Below, in pieces: positions 25,129 through 34,025 of a DNA stretch of 64,000 nt. The stretch comes from Reyranella sp. GTDB taxonomy: Bacteria > Pseudomonadota > Alphaproteobacteria > Reyranellales > Reyranellaceae. The position numbers were made by a program, and so were the translations under genes. The DNA is taken from the NCBI RefSeq assembly GCF_004297405.1, contig NZ_SCVC01000021.1, positions 372,001-436,000 of the forward strand, read 5' to 3'. Under the pieces are notes generated by a model that was not told where the DNA came from, searched no databases, and worked only from the letters and a program-made list of their open reading frames with translations. The number at the start of each line of letters is the position of its first letter. Within the stretch, counting starts at the first letter, position 1.

Positions 25129-25772
25129 TCCAGCTCAGCTCGACCCACATCCTCTACCTCATCGAAGCGGCGCGCTGGACGGTGCTGCTGTCATTGATCG
25201 CGTTCGCTGGCGGAGCTTTGGTCGGACTGCCGCTCGCCCTGATGCGGGTCTCGCGGTCGAAGCTGCTGCGCGGTCTGGCGAGCGTCTACATCCAGATCGT
25301 GCAAGGCACGCCGCTGCTGATCGTCCTGTTCCTGTCCTATTTCGGCCTGGGCATCCTGGGCTACAAGCTCGATCCGCTGGTCGCCGCCGGTATCTCCTTC
25401 ACGATCTACGCCGCGGCCTTCCTGGGCGAGATCTGGCGCGGCTGCATCGAGGCGGTGCCCAAGACACAGTGGGAAGCATCCGACTGCCTGGGCCTGAATC
25501 CGGTTCAGCAATATGCCTATGTGATCCTGCCACAGGCCGTACGTATTGCGACGCCGCCGACCGTGGGCTTCATGGTCCAGATCGTGAAGAACACGTCGCT
25601 CGCCTCGGTGATCGGTTTCGTCGAGCTCGCCCGCGCCGGTCAGATCGTCAACAACTCGACCTTCGAGCCGTTCGTGATCTTCGCCGTGGTCGGCGCGATC
25701 TATTTTGCCATCTGCTACCCGCTGTCAGTGGCGAGCCGCCATCTCGAGAGGAAGGCCAATGCCGGAAGGTGA
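25125..25772 (+). CDS. Amino-acid-type ABC transporter permease, second
   Basis: A 215-aa permease from GTG 25125, which overlaps the upstream stop (GTGA). Typical blocks are 'IEAARWTVLLSLIAFAGGALVGLPLALM', 'YIQIVQGTPLLIVLFLSYFGL', and the coupling loop 'WEASDCLGLNPVQQYAYVILPQAV'. The longer frame from 25071 overlaps the first permease too far to be real. It forms the heterodimeric pore with the preceding protein and overlaps the ATPase gene by 14 bases. Confidence 0.93.
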   Translation: MIQLSSTHILYLIEAARWTVLLSLIAFAGGALVGLPLALMRVSRSKLLRGLASVYIQIVQGTPLLIVLFLSYFGLGILGYKLDPLVAAGISFTIYAAAFLGEIWRGCIEAVPKTQWEASDCLGLNPVQQYAYVILPQAVRIATPPTVGFMVQIVKNTSLASVIGFVELARAGQIVNNSTFEPFVIFAVVGAIYFAICYPLSVASRHLERKANAGR

Positions 25773-26502
25773 GGCAGTCGTCCGCGTCCGCGACGTCATC
25801 AAGGAGTTCGGCCCGTTGCGCGTGCTCGACGGCGTGGGCTTCGAGGTAGTGCGCGGGCAGACCGTGGCGATTGTCGGCCGCAGCGGCTCGGGCAAGAGCA
25901 CTCTGCTGCGCTGCGTGGCCGGTCTCGAGACCATCCAGGGTGGCGAGATCGAGGTTTGCAGCCATCCGGTCGGCCGTCCCGGCAGTGCGGCGCGCGCCCA
26001 GCTCCGGCGCGATGTCGGGATGGTCTTCCAGAGCTACAATCTCTTTCCGCACCTCACGGTCGAGCGGAACATCACCCTGGCGCTGACTCTCGTGAAGAAG
26101 CAGCCTCGCGAGGAGGCCAAGAAGCGGGCGGCCGAGGTGCTGGGGCTGGTCGGCCTTACCGACAAGATCGGTGCTTATCCCGAGCAGCTATCCGGTGGTC
26201 AGCAGCAGCGCGTGGCGATCGCCCGGTCGCTGGCGTTGCAGCCACAGGTCATGCTGTTCGATGAAGTCACATCGGCCCTCGATCCCGAGCTGACGGCCGA
26301 GGTGCTGGGCGTGATGGAGGACCTGGCGCAGCGTGGCATGACCATGATCACGGTTACCCACGAGATGGGCTTCGCACGCCGGGTCGCCGACCTGGTGGTC
26401 TTCATGCACAAGGGCAAGGTCTGGGAGATCGGCCCGACGGCGGAGCTGTTCGCCAATCCTCGGACGGCGGAGTTCCGCCAGTTCGTCGGCAGCGAGCTTT
26501 AG
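25759..26502 (+). CDS. Amino-acid-type ABC transporter ATP-binding protein (GlnQ/HisP family)
   Basis: A 247-aa ATPase: Walker A 'GRSGSGKST', Q-loop 'FQSYNLFPHLT', signature 'LSGGQQQRVAIARSLA', Walker B 'VMLFDEVTSALDPEL', H-loop 'VTHEMGFARRVAD'. The 'DEVTSALDPEL' form is typical of polar amino acid importers. ATG 25759 overlaps the permease end by 14 bases behind GAGAGGAAGG. It closes the FadR-RpiB-transporter operon. The stop overlaps by 4 bases the stop of a convergent membrane protein gene. Confidence 0.95.
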   Translation: MPEGEAVVRVRDVIKEFGPLRVLDGVGFEVVRGQTVAIVGRSGSGKSTLLRCVAGLETIQGGEIEVCSHPVGRPGSAARAQLRRDVGMVFQSYNLFPHLTVERNITLALTLVKKQPREEAKKRAAEVLGLVGLTDKIGAYPEQLSGGQQQRVAIARSLALQPQVMLFDEVTSALDPELTAEVLGVMEDLAQRGMTMITVTHEMGFARRVADLVVFMHKGKVWEIGPTAELFANPRTAEFRQFVGSEL

Positions 26503-27191
26503 CGGTCGGCGAAGAGTGCCGCGTCGCGCCGGACGGCACTTTCATTGGCCATCAACACGAGCCCGTAAGTGGTCGCCAGCACGAACACGATGGTGGCGTA
26601 GAGCGTATAGGGATGGAACTCGGCCACCCGGCCGGGAGGCAGCCATTCTGCCGACTGCAGGGCAAGCGTCGCCGCGCGAACGAGCCTCGCCAGGCCGAGC
26701 CCCGCCAGGGCGAGCGCTGTTGGCAGCCGACTGGTGAGGCCATCTCGGTGGCGGCCCTGCCAGACTTCATAGGCGGCACCGCTCGAAAGCAGGCCAAGAA
26801 ACAAAGAGAAGGGTATGGACGCAGCATTGCGGCCGGCACCGGCTGATTGTGCGGCGCCGCAGATTGCGAGGTAGGCGATAACGATCGCCGCTACGAGAAG
26901 CAGGAAGCGACGAGCGTCGACACTGTCGTCGTTGAACTGGCGAACGCCGGTCCACAGCACGGCAAAGCCGGCGACGATCACGGCATTGGCGGCCAGCACG
27001 ATCCAGGTCGAGGAAGCGGCGGAGGGAAAGCGCAGGATCAGCGCGCCGAGGCTGCTCAGCAGCAGCGCGGCGGCCCAGGCGCGCAGTCCCGGCGCATCAC
27101 GATGATGGTACCAGGTGAGAAGGGCCGCCCCGGCGCCACAGGTCATGACGATGCCACCGACCAGGAAGAGCGTCTTGACGTTGAGTTCCAT
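26499..27191 (-). CDS. Multi-helix membrane protein resembling a diguanylate cyclase sensor domain, without an output domain
   Basis: A 230-aa protein with about seven hydrophobic segments, from 'LFLVGGIVMTCGAGAALLTWY' to 'ATIVFVLATTYGLVLMANE'. The layout 'HHRDAPGLRAWAAALLLSSLGALILRF' resembles the N-terminal membrane sensor modules that usually precede GGDEF domains, but the protein ends right after the last helix, with no GGDEF, EAL or kinase. Either it works as a free membrane sensor or it is a remnant. It is convergent with the importer operon and 27 bases downstream of the leaderless binding protein gene (same strand). Confidence 0.75.
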   Translation of the reverse strand: MELNVKTLFLVGGIVMTCGAGAALLTWYHHRDAPGLRAWAAALLLSSLGALILRFPSAASSTWIVLAANAVIVAGFAVLWTGVRQFNDDSVDARRFLLLVAAIVIAYLAICGAAQSAGAGRNAASIPFSLFLGLLSSGAAYEVWQGRHRDGLTSRLPTALALAGLGLARLVRAATLALQSAEWLPPGRVAEFHPYTLYATIVFVLATTYGLVLMANESAVRRDAALFADR

Positions 27192-27218
27192 GGCGCGGCG
27201 CGAACTCGGAGCGCGATC

Positions 27219-27944
27219 TCAGGCTGGCGGCGCCACGGAGAGGCCCTTGACCTTGTGGCGCTCGATCAGGCTGGCGACCAGGCCGGACTTCTTCGCCGTC
27301 TCGACGAATTCCGCAAGGAAGGCGGCGCCTGCCACATTGGGCTTCGCCGTGCCGACGGCCTGTTGCACGGCCGTGAACTTGCCGTCGAGGATCTTGAGGC
27401 CCGGTGCTTTCTCGACGTCCTTCAGGAGGCCGGGACGCAGGCCCGCCAGAACATCGAGCTTGTCGGCCATGAAGGTCTGGTAGGCGGCATCGAGCCCGCT
27501 CGCCCGCACCAGAGTGGCGTTGCGGATATTGTTCTCGAGCCAGAGATCGTAGGCCGAGCGCGCCGACACGGCGATGCGCACGCCCTTCTTGTCGACGTCG
27601 GCGATGGAGGTGATCGGCGATCCCGCCGGCACCATGTAGGTCGCTTCGATCTCGACATAGGCCGCCGTGAAGCTGATCTTCTCCGCGCGCTGCGGCTCGG
27701 CGCCGATCAGGCCGATGTCCCACACGTTCTTGCCGGCTTGGTCGGCGAGTTCGCCGGGCGTCTTGAAGGGAACGTAGGTCACGGGAACGCCGAGCTTGTC
27801 GGCGATCTCGCGGGCCATGTCGGGCGCTACGCCGACCGGCTCGGATTTCTCCGTGCGGCCGGTGACCAGCAGGAAGTTGGAGAGGTTGATGCCGGCGCGC
27901 AGGACGCCAGTCGGGGCAAGTTCGCTTCGGGCTTTGTCGGACAT
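27219..27944 (-). CDS. Leaderless family 3 amino-acid-binding protein
   Basis: A 241-aa protein with a complete family 3 binding fold ('GVLRAGINLSNFLLVTG', 'GVAPDMAREIADKLGVPVTYVPF', 'WDIGLIGAEPQRAEKISFTAAYVEIEATYMVP', 'AAFLAEFVETAKKSGLVASLIERH'). No signal peptide is present: residue 1 begins 'MSDKARSELAPTG', and an in-frame TAG (27954-27956 on the plus strand as CTA) stands four codons upstream, so none was missed. It must act in the cytoplasm unless exported by an unusual route. Such proteins may be cytoplasmic ligand sensors or cyclohexadienyl-dehydratase-like enzymes. No transporter genes are attached. Confidence 0.85.
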   Translation of the reverse strand: MSDKARSELAPTGVLRAGINLSNFLLVTGRTEKSEPVGVAPDMAREIADKLGVPVTYVPFKTPGELADQAGKNVWDIGLIGAEPQRAEKISFTAAYVEIEATYMVPAGSPITSIADVDKKGVRIAVSARSAYDLWLENNIRNATLVRASGLDAAYQTFMADKLDVLAGLRPGLLKDVEKAPGLKILDGKFTAVQQAVGTAKPNVAGAAFLAEFVETAKKSGLVASLIERHKVKGLSVAPPA

Positions 27945-27990
27945 AGCGCCAGTCTATGGTCAACCGCGGTCCGATGATAGGCTCGACCGC

Positions 27991-28371
27991 ATGTCCTCTC
28001 AGCCGACAGCCCGTCTGCGATCTATCTGCCTGGCCTTGCCCGAGACCGTCGAGAAAGAGGCGTGGGGCGATCCGACCTTCCGGGTGCGCGACAAGATTTT
28101 CGCCATGGAGAAACGTGGCGATGGCCGCATTTCGATCTGGTGCAAGGCGGCGCCCGGCAGTCAGGCGATCCTGGTCGGTGCCGACCCTGAGACCTTCTTC
28201 ATTCCACCCTATGTCGGGCACAAGGGCTGGATCGGCATGCGGCTCGACCGCAAGCCCGACTGGAGCGAAGTGGCCAAGGTGGTGCAACGCAGCTACCGGC
28301 TCACGGCGCCCAAGAAGCTCGCTGCACTTGTGGGTGATGAAGCCGCGCCACGCGCCCTTTCCTCGCGCTAG
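27991..28371 (+). CDS. MmcQ/YjbR family DNA-binding-type protein
   Basis: A 126-aa small protein of the YjbR/MmcQ (CyaY-like fold) family: 'LRSICLALPETVEKEAWGDPTFRVRDKIFAME', 'GRISIWCKAAPGSQAILVG', 'FFIPPYVGHKGWIGMRLD', 'WSEVAKVVQRSYRLTAPKKL'. Family members are common and of unproved role. ATG 27991 is chosen because the homology begins there; the frame extends upstream over the divergent gene. It precedes the carboxylesterase gene by 9 bases, so both may be cotranscribed. Confidence 0.88.
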   Translation: MSSQPTARLRSICLALPETVEKEAWGDPTFRVRDKIFAMEKRGDGRISIWCKAAPGSQAILVGADPETFFIPPYVGHKGWIGMRLDRKPDWSEVAKVVQRSYRLTAPKKLAALVGDEAAPRALSSR

Positions 28372-28380
28372 ACTGCTGCC

Positions 28381-29916
28381 ATGAGTGCTGAAATCATCGT
28401 TGAGACGACGGCCGGCCGCGTGCGCGGCACCGCCGAACGTGGCGTCGACATCTTCAAGGGCATCCCTTACGCGGCGCCACCGCTTGGCGAACGGCGCTTC
28501 CGGCCACCCGAAAGGCCGGAGCCGTGGGCTGGTGTGCGTGACGCTCAGGCCTACGGCAACATGGCGGTGCAGAGCCTCAACGTGTTCGGCCTGCCGGACG
28601 ATCTGCTCAAGATCTTCACCCTCGCGGGCCGCCAGAAGCTCGATGAGGACTGCCTCTATCTCAATGTCTGGAGCTCAGGTCGGCAGGGCAGCCACCGGCC
28701 GGTCCTGTTCTGGTGCCATGGCGGCGCCTTCATCACCGGGTCCGGCTCTTCGCCTTGGTCCGACGGCGCCAATCTCTGTCGCCTCGACGATGTCGTCGTC
28801 GTTTCGTTCAACCACCGCCTGGGCGCATTGGGCTATCTGCACCTCGAGGATATTGCCGGTGCCGATTTTGCCGGAGGTGGCCTCGCTGGCGTGCTCGACA
28901 TCGTGGCGGCCCTCGAGTGGGTGCGGGACAATATCGCCCGGTTCGGCGGCGATCCGCGCAATGTCACTATCTTCGGCGAATCGGGCGGCGGCGCGAAGGT
29001 GAGCGTGCTGATGGCGATGCCTTCAGCCAAGGGCCTCTTTCACAAGGCGATCATCCAGAGCGGCCCGGCCGTGCAGATGGCCAATCACGACGACGGCACG
29101 AAGACGGCCCGTCAGATGCTCGAACATCTGGGCCTCGATGCCGCGCAGGCCGGCACGTTGCGGGAACTGCCGGCGGAGAAGCTTCTGGAAGCGCAGGTGA
29201 AGGTGTTGGCCAATGTCAGCCGGGCGGCGTTCGCAGACCGGCGACGGCTTGGCTTCAATCCGGTGATCGACGGCCACCTCTTTCCTGGTGGCCCCTTTGC
29301 ACCGCATGCGCCGCTCGCCTCGGCCAACGTGCCGTTGATGATCGGCAGCAACAAGGACGAGATGACCTTGTTCCTGGGACACATGCCCTGGGTCAGCGAC
29401 GCCACGTTCGACAATCTGCCGGAAGCGCTTGCGCCGTATCTCGGTGAGCGGGCTTCCGAGATCGTCGGCATCTACCGTAGAGCTCAGCCGCGGCTGCGGC
29501 CCGACGAGATCGCCATCGCCATCGTTTCCGATCAGGGCATTCGCGCGCCCTCTCTCCTGATGGCGGAGCGCAAGATCGCCCAGGGTGGCGCGCCGGTGTT
29601 CGTCTATCTCTTTGCCTGGGAGACGCCGGTGCTGAACGGCAGGTTGCGGTCCTGCCATACGCTCGAGATTCCCTTTGTCTTCGGCAATCTCGAGACGGCC
29701 GAGTTGACCGGCGACGATCCTGCCCGGTTGTCCCTTGGTGAAACGATGGGCCGCGCCTGGATCGCCTTCGCACGCAATGGCGATCCCGGCCATAGCGGTT
29801 TGCCGGTCTGGCCGGCCTATTCCACGAGCATGCGCACCACGATGATTTTCGATGCCGTCTGCCGGCTCGACATCGATCCCTATGCAGCAGAACGACGGGT
29901 CTGGGAGAGTAAATAA
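28381..29916 (+). CDS. Type-B carboxylesterase/lipase family hydrolase
   Basis: A 511-aa alpha/beta hydrolase. 'EDCLYLNVW' (from residue 89) is the family's second signature, 'WCHGGAF' (111-117) makes the oxyanion hole, and 'FGESGGGA' carries nucleophile Ser201. A later '[13 protein letters not shown]' likely supplies the catalytic His. It would hydrolyse carboxylic esters. No signal peptide is seen, so it is probably cytosolic. Its stop overlaps the start of the enolase-superfamily gene (TAATG), so the two act together, for example ester cleavage followed by conversion of the freed acid. Confidence 0.93.
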   Translation: MSAEIIVETTAGRVRGTAERGVDIFKGIPYAAPPLGERRFRPPERPEPWAGVRDAQAYGNMAVQSLNVFGLPDDLLKIFTLAGRQKLDEDCLYLNVWSSGRQGSHRPVLFWCHGGAFITGSGSSPWSDGANLCRLDDVVVVSFNHRLGALGYLHLEDIAGADFAGGGLAGVLDIVAALEWVRDNIARFGGDPRNVTIFGESGGGAKVSVLMAMPSAKGLFHKAIIQSGPAVQMANHDDGTKTARQMLEHLGLDAAQAGTLRELPAEKLLEAQVKVLANVSRAAFADRRRLGFNPVIDGHLFPGGPFAPHAPLASANVPLMIGSNKDEMTLFLGHMPWVSDATFDNLPEALAPYLGERASEIVGIYRRAQPRLRPDEIAIAIVSDQGIRAPSLLMAERKIAQGGAPVFVYLFAWETPVLNGRLRSCHTLEIPFVFGNLETAELTGDDPARLSLGETMGRAWIAFARNGDPGHSGLPVWPAYSTSMRTTMIFDAVCRLDIDPYAAERRVWESK

Positions 29917-31022
29917 TGAAGATCATCGATGTAACGCTCACCCTGTTCGCCTGGGACGATATTCCGCCAACGACCTACGGCGCCCACACCGGCCGTTTCT
30001 CCGGCAAGAGCGCTCTCGGCCTTCTGCGTCTGGTGACCGACCAGGGCCTCGAAGGTCATGCCTTCCTGGGCTCGGCGATGAATCCCGCGACGACGGACGG
30101 GCAGGGGCTGATCACCCATCTCAAGCCGGTGCTGATGGGCAAGAACCCGCTGCAGCGCGAACTTCTCAATCAGGAAATCTGGAAACGTCAACGCTCCGCT
30201 GGTGTACGCGCGATCGGTGCGGTGGATGTGGCGCTCTGGGACCTCGTTGGCAAGGCGATGGGCCAGCCGATCCATCGACTGCTCGGCACCTACCGCGAGT
30301 CGGTGCCGGCCTATGCCAGCTCCGCCGTGCTGGCCTCGCCGGCAGCCTATGCCGAGGAAGCGGTGCAGTTCATGGAAAATGGCTGGGCTGCCTACAAGAT
30401 CCATCCGCCGACACGCTGGAAGGAAGACATCAAGGTCTGCGAGGCAGTACGCAACGCCGTCGGCGACTACACGATCATGCTCGACTCGACCTGGAGCTAC
30501 GACTATCCCGCTGCGGTCCGCGTCGGTCTCGCCGTGCAGGAACTGGGCTTTCATTGGTACGAGGACCCGCTCGCCGATCAGGACATCTACAATTACGTGA
30601 AGCTGAAGCAGCAGCTTTCAATCCCGATCCTGGCGACGGAGTATCCGATCACCGGCCTCGATTCCTATCAGCCGTGGATCATGCAGCAGGCCACCGACTA
30701 TCTGCGCGGCGATGTGGCGGTGAAGGGCGGCATCACCACTCTGGTGAAGACGGCGCATCTCGCCGAGGCCTTCCGCATGAACTACGAGGTCCATCACGGC
30801 GGCAACTCACTGAACAACGTCGCCAATCTCCACGTCATCGCCTCGATCCGAAACACCGAGTTCTTCGAGGTATTGCTGCCTGACGCGGCGCAGAAGTATG
30901 GACTGGAACAGGACATCGTGGTCGGGCGGGACGGGCAGGTGCACGTGCCCAATGGTCCCGGGCTCGGGGCGGCCATCGATTTCGCCCTGATCGAGCGAAA
31001 GAAAATTGCCGTACTGAGCTGA
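29916..31022 (+). CDS. Enolase-superfamily enzyme (mandelate racemase/muconate lactonizing family)
   Basis: A 368-aa enzyme of the mandelate racemase group, which abstracts the alpha proton of a carboxylate and then dehydrates, racemises or cycloisomerises it. Metal ligands are Asp190 ('MLDSTW'), Glu216 ('WYEDPL') and Glu242 ('ATEYP'). The acid-base site reads Lys161-Ile-His163 ('AAYKIHPP') where many members have Lys-x-Lys, and 'EVHHGGN' gives His293-His294. Acid sugar dehydratase is the likeliest role. Start codon overlaps the esterase stop by one base. A rho-independent-like hairpin follows at 31040. Confidence 0.9.
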   Translation: MKIIDVTLTLFAWDDIPPTTYGAHTGRFSGKSALGLLRLVTDQGLEGHAFLGSAMNPATTDGQGLITHLKPVLMGKNPLQRELLNQEIWKRQRSAGVRAIGAVDVALWDLVGKAMGQPIHRLLGTYRESVPAYASSAVLASPAAYAEEAVQFMENGWAAYKIHPPTRWKEDIKVCEAVRNAVGDYTIMLDSTWSYDYPAAVRVGLAVQELGFHWYEDPLADQDIYNYVKLKQQLSIPILATEYPITGLDSYQPWIMQQATDYLRGDVAVKGGITTLVKTAHLAEAFRMNYEVHHGGNSLNNVANLHVIASIRNTEFFEVLLPDAAQKYGLEQDIVVGRDGQVHVPNGPGLGAAIDFALIERKKIAVLS

Positions 31023-31039
31023 CTCCGGTTGTTTGCGAG

Positions 31040-31064
31040 CGCAACCCACGGATAGTGGGTTGCG
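31040..31064 (+). terminator. Rho-independent-type hairpin after the enolase-superfamily gene
   Basis: CGCAACCCAC (31040-31049) pairs perfectly with GTGGGTTGCG (31055-31064) across a 5-base loop, 18 bases after the stop at 31022. A TTT run follows but is short, so termination strength is uncertain. Confidence 0.7.
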
Positions 31065-31097
31065 TTTCAGAGGCATCCTGATCCCAAGGAGGCCTCC

Positions 31098-31664
31098 ATG
31101 TTGCACCGCACGTTGCTTGCCATGGCGCTGATAGCTTCGGCTGGCGCCGTTCATGCGCAGACGGCCAATCCCGTCGATCCGTATGGTCGACCACTGCTCG
31201 GCCGCAATGACTGGGTTCGCCAACCAGGCGATCAGCCCGGTCCGAGCACAGGTGTTGGCGCCGGCATGACCACGACCACCACCACCATGACCCCCGCTCC
31301 CATGACCTCCATGCCTATGACGGGCAGTGTCGCAACCATGCCGCCGTCGACCACGGCCATGCCGATGCAGACGACTGCGCCTGCCGCGGGCGAACCGCTT
31401 GATCCATATGGCCGGCCGTTGATTGGCCGCAACGACTGGGTCCGTCAGCCGGGCGACCAGAAAGGCACCACGGGAATGACGGGGACGACGAGCGCTTCCA
31501 TGGGCTCGGCGATGCCGCCGGTATCTGCCGGGGCCGGTGCGAACTCGCAGATCGGGTCGGGACCGCACCCGGTCGCCTTCAAGGACGAGTTCGGTTTCCG
31601 TTACGACGCCATGGGCAACCGCCTCGATGCGCGCGGTTATGTGATCTCGCCGCAGACGAAGTAA
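31098..31664 (+). CDS. Secreted repeat protein with Met/Thr-rich linker
   Basis: A 188-aa protein with Sec leader 'MLHRTLLAMALIASAGAVHA'. It contains a 20-residue unit twice, at 27-46 and 102-121, of the form DPYGRPL-LGRNDWVRQPGDQ. Between them lies a linker of runs of Thr with many Met ('MTPAPMTSMPMTGS', 'TMPPSTTAMPMQTT'). The C-terminus reads 'FKDEFGFRYDAMGNRLDARGYVI', a motif seen in secreted proteins of several alphaproteobacteria. Function is unknown. The Met-rich linker could bind Cu(I), but that is speculation. Hairpins flank the gene at 31040 and 31704, so it is monocistronic. Confidence 0.8.
   Translation: MLHRTLLAMALIASAGAVHAQTANPVDPYGRPLLGRNDWVRQPGDQPGPSTGVGAGMTTTTTTMTPAPMTSMPMTGSVATMPPSTTAMPMQTTAPAAGEPLDPYGRPLIGRNDWVRQPGDQKGTTGMTGTTSASMGSAMPPVSAGAGANSQIGSGPHPVAFKDEFGFRYDAMGNRLDARGYVISPQTK
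31176..31235 (+). repeat. Direct repeat unit 1 in the secreted repeat protein
   Basis: Sixty bases encoding residues 27-46 of the repeat protein. The second unit at 31401-31460 encodes an almost identical peptide with different third-codon bases, which shows selection on the protein, not recent DNA duplication. Confidence 0.75.
31401..31460 (+). repeat. Direct repeat unit 2 in the secreted repeat protein
   Basis: Second copy of the 20-residue unit, separated from the first by 165 bases of Met/Thr-rich coding sequence. The peptide differs from unit 1 by a Leu-to-Ile change, while the DNA differs at many synonymous positions. Confidence 0.75.
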
Positions 31665-31703
31665 CGACAGTTCAAACTGCCTCTGGAACCATTCGGCAGA
31701 GAT

Positions 31704-31730
31704 GGTCAGGACCATTCCACGGTCCTGACC
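31704..31730 (+). terminator. Hairpin after the repeat protein gene
   Basis: GGTCAGGACC (31704-31713) and GGTCCTGACC (31721-31730) form a 10-base perfect stem over a 7-base loop, 40 bases after the stop. No T-run follows, so it may be an attenuator, operator or transcript-end stabiliser instead of an intrinsic terminator. Confidence 0.55.
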
Positions 31731-31775
31731 GTCCGAGCGGTAGACGGCGCCAGGCGATCACGGCAGAACCGGTCG

Positions 31776-32249
31776 ATGAATCTTCCGACCGCGATCTATG
31801 TCGATGCCGATGCATGCCCGGTGAAGGCCGAGATCTATCGCGTGGCCGAGCGCTACGGGCTCAAGGTCTATGTCGTGGCCAATTCCTACATCAACGTGCC
31901 GCGTGATCCCCGCATCGAGCGAGTCGTGGTGAGCGATGGCTTCGATGCTGCCGACGACTGGATCGCTGAGCGCGTCGGCCCGGACGATATCGTGATCACC
32001 TCGGACATCCCGCTCGCCGACCGCAGCTTGAAGAAGGGCGCGGCGGTGATCGGCTCGACCGGCGTGCCCTTCACCACCTCCTCGATCGGCATGGCGATGG
32101 CCAGTCGCGAACTGATGTCGAACCTGCGCGCCATGGGGGAGGCGACGGGTGGACCGAAGCCGATGACCGCGCGGGACCGATCACGCTTCCTGTCGGCGCT
32201 CGACGAGGTCATCCAGAAGTTGAAGCGGCGTGGCGCTGCCGGAGGCTAG
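31776..32249 (+). CDS. YaiI/YqxD family protein (DUF188)
   Basis: A 157-aa protein of the DUF188 family: '[36 protein letters not shown]' with the conserved DADACPVK, then '[22 protein letters not shown]' and '[20 protein letters not shown]'. The acidic cluster suggests a PIN-like nuclease fold, but no activity is established. It is soluble and cytoplasmic. Its stop overlaps the convergent peptide receptor gene by 4 bases. Confidence 0.93.
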   Translation: MNLPTAIYVDADACPVKAEIYRVAERYGLKVYVVANSYINVPRDPRIERVVVSDGFDAADDWIAERVGPDDIVITSDIPLADRSLKKGAAVIGSTGVPFTTSSIGMAMASRELMSNLRAMGEATGGPKPMTARDRSRFLSALDEVIQKLKRRGAAGG

Positions 32250-33838
32250 CGTCGGTCCAGCCAAACATCCTCGAAGCGGAAGCCGTTGTACGAGCTGTTG
32301 ACCTGAGGCACGTAGCCTTTGACGGTGGGCTGCCAGCAGGTTGCCGCACGGTTCCACACGATCGGCGGGCGCGCCACATCGGTCAGCAGTTTGGCGTCGA
32401 TTTCCTGGGCGAGATGGCGGCGCTTGTCGACATTGAGCTCCGCTGACTGCGTTTCGAACAAGCGCTCGATTTCCGGATTGCAGTAGTGATTATAGTTGCG
32501 CTCCGAGCGGCAGGAGAAGTTTTCGTAGAAAGTCTGGTCGGGGTCGTCGATGGCGTTGCCCGTGGTTTCGAGCGCCAGCGCATAGTCGCGGCGCTCCAGG
32601 CGCGTGAACCAATGAGACGTTTCGACGACATCGAGGGTTGCGTCGATATGGATTTCCTGGAGCTGGTTGGCCAGCACGGCAGCCGGGCTGCGGTAGAGCG
32701 AAATGGCCCGCGTGAAGATCTTGAGCGGCAACGCGCGTTCTGGGCCGTAACCTGCCTTGCGCATGAGCGCGCGAGCCGCTTCTCGGTTCTTCTCGATATC
32801 CGGCCCAAAGCCCGGCACGCTGGCCAGCATCTCGGATGACATGCCCCACAGACCATCGGGCGGGGGCTGCAGGTGCCCGCCGATCGCGCCGCTGGCGCCG
32901 GTAAGCGCCTCCATGAAGGCATTGCGGTCGAGGGCGAGGGCAAGCGCCTGCCTTATGTCCGGATTGTCGAACGGCGGCGCGTCGCGGTTCAGCATCAAAT
33001 TGGTGTTGTTGTTCATGCCCGTCGCTTCGCACTGGACGCGCGGCGACTGACGGCGGACGTCGCGCAACTGCGCCATCGTCACGTCGTTGGGGAAGGTCAT
33101 ATCGTAACGGCCGGCGACGAAGCTCAGCAGCGCCGTCGAACGGCTGGTGACGACGGAGAATTCGATGGCATCGAGAAAGGGCCGGCCCTCCTTCCAGTAG
33201 TCGGGATTGCGCACCAGGCGGATGCGGTCGAACTGGTTGAAGGAGTCGAGCTTGAAGGGGCCGGTGCCGATCGGCTTGGTGCGCATCTGGGCGAGCGGCA
33301 CATGGCACGGATAGATCGGCGAGAAACCCGAGGCCAGCATGCTGAGCAGCGCCGGCTGCGGCCGATTGAGGTGGATGGTCACCTCATAGTCGTTGGGGGC
33401 ATGGACGAAGTTGATGTTGCCGAACCAGGCTCCCCGCGGATTGCTGCGCAGCTTGTTGCGCGCGCGGCCGGTCCACAGGTTGAAGGTGCATTCGACATCG
33501 CTGGAGGTGAAGGGAAAGCCGTCGTGCCACTTCACATCCTTTCGCAACTTGAATGTCAGCTCGGTTTTGTCGTCGTTCCAGCTCCAGGACTCGGCGAGGT
33601 CCGGAATGATCGATTCCGGCGTATTCTGCGACACCGACGGGTCGAACATCACGAGGTTGTTGAACACCGGCATGAACGCCACGACCGTCGACGCCGCCGT
33701 CTCCTCGAGGATCGAGGCGCTGACGGGGTTGTCGCGGTGAAAAATGCGGAGCACGCCGCCGCTCTTCTGCGCTAGCGCCGAGTCGCACCAGCCCAATATG
33801 ACTGCTGCCAAACACCAGATTGCGACCCTCGAACGCAT
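32246..33838 (-). CDS. Orphan peptide-type ABC substrate-binding protein, family 5
   Basis: A 530-aa periplasmic receptor with leader '[23 protein letters not shown]' and the family 5 course: '[45 protein letters not shown]', '[20 protein letters not shown]', '[26 protein letters not shown]', '[20 protein letters not shown]'. No permease or ATPase gene accompanies it, so it must use a transporter coded elsewhere, perhaps the Opp set at 57452-62902. The ribosome site (GAGGA) lies unusually near the ATG, so a nearby alternative start is possible. Confidence 0.9.
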   Translation of the reverse strand: MRSRVAIWCLAAVILGWCDSALAQKSGGVLRIFHRDNPVSASILEETAASTVVAFMPVFNNLVMFDPSVSQNTPESIIPDLAESWSWNDDKTELTFKLRKDVKWHDGFPFTSSDVECTFNLWTGRARNKLRSNPRGAWFGNINFVHAPNDYEVTIHLNRPQPALLSMLASGFSPIYPCHVPLAQMRTKPIGTGPFKLDSFNQFDRIRLVRNPDYWKEGRPFLDAIEFSVVTSRSTALLSFVAGRYDMTFPNDVTMAQLRDVRRQSPRVQCEATGMNNNTNLMLNRDAPPFDNPDIRQALALALDRNAFMEALTGASGAIGGHLQPPPDGLWGMSSEMLASVPGFGPDIEKNREAARALMRKAGYGPERALPLKIFTRAISLYRSPAAVLANQLQEIHIDATLDVVETSHWFTRLERRDYALALETTGNAIDDPDQTFYENFSCRSERNYNHYCNPEIERLFETQSAELNVDKRRHLAQEIDAKLLTDVARPPIVWNRAATCWQPTVKGYVPQVNSSYNGFRFEDVWLDRR

Positions 33839-33876
33839 TCCTCGACCTTCACGCGCGTTGCCGGGCCTGGCGCCGC

Positions 33877-33892
33877 AGCTTCTGGAGAAGCT
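33877..33892. promoter_or_regulatory. Inverted repeat upstream of the orphan peptide receptor gene
   Basis: AGCTTCT and AGAAGCT arms with a 2-base centre lie 39 bases upstream of the ATG of the minus-strand receptor gene, inside the 247-base divergent region. It could be an operator or a leader hairpin. Confidence 0.3.
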
Positions 33893-34025
33893 TACAGCGT
33901 CGGTGCGCCCTCGGTAGTTTCATTCATGCACATCCAATCGATTCGTTTCCACTTTGGATGCAATCAGAGAAGCTGAAGAAACAATGCATACAAACGCGGA
34001 GTAGGCTTCGGACGATCGGCTTCCT

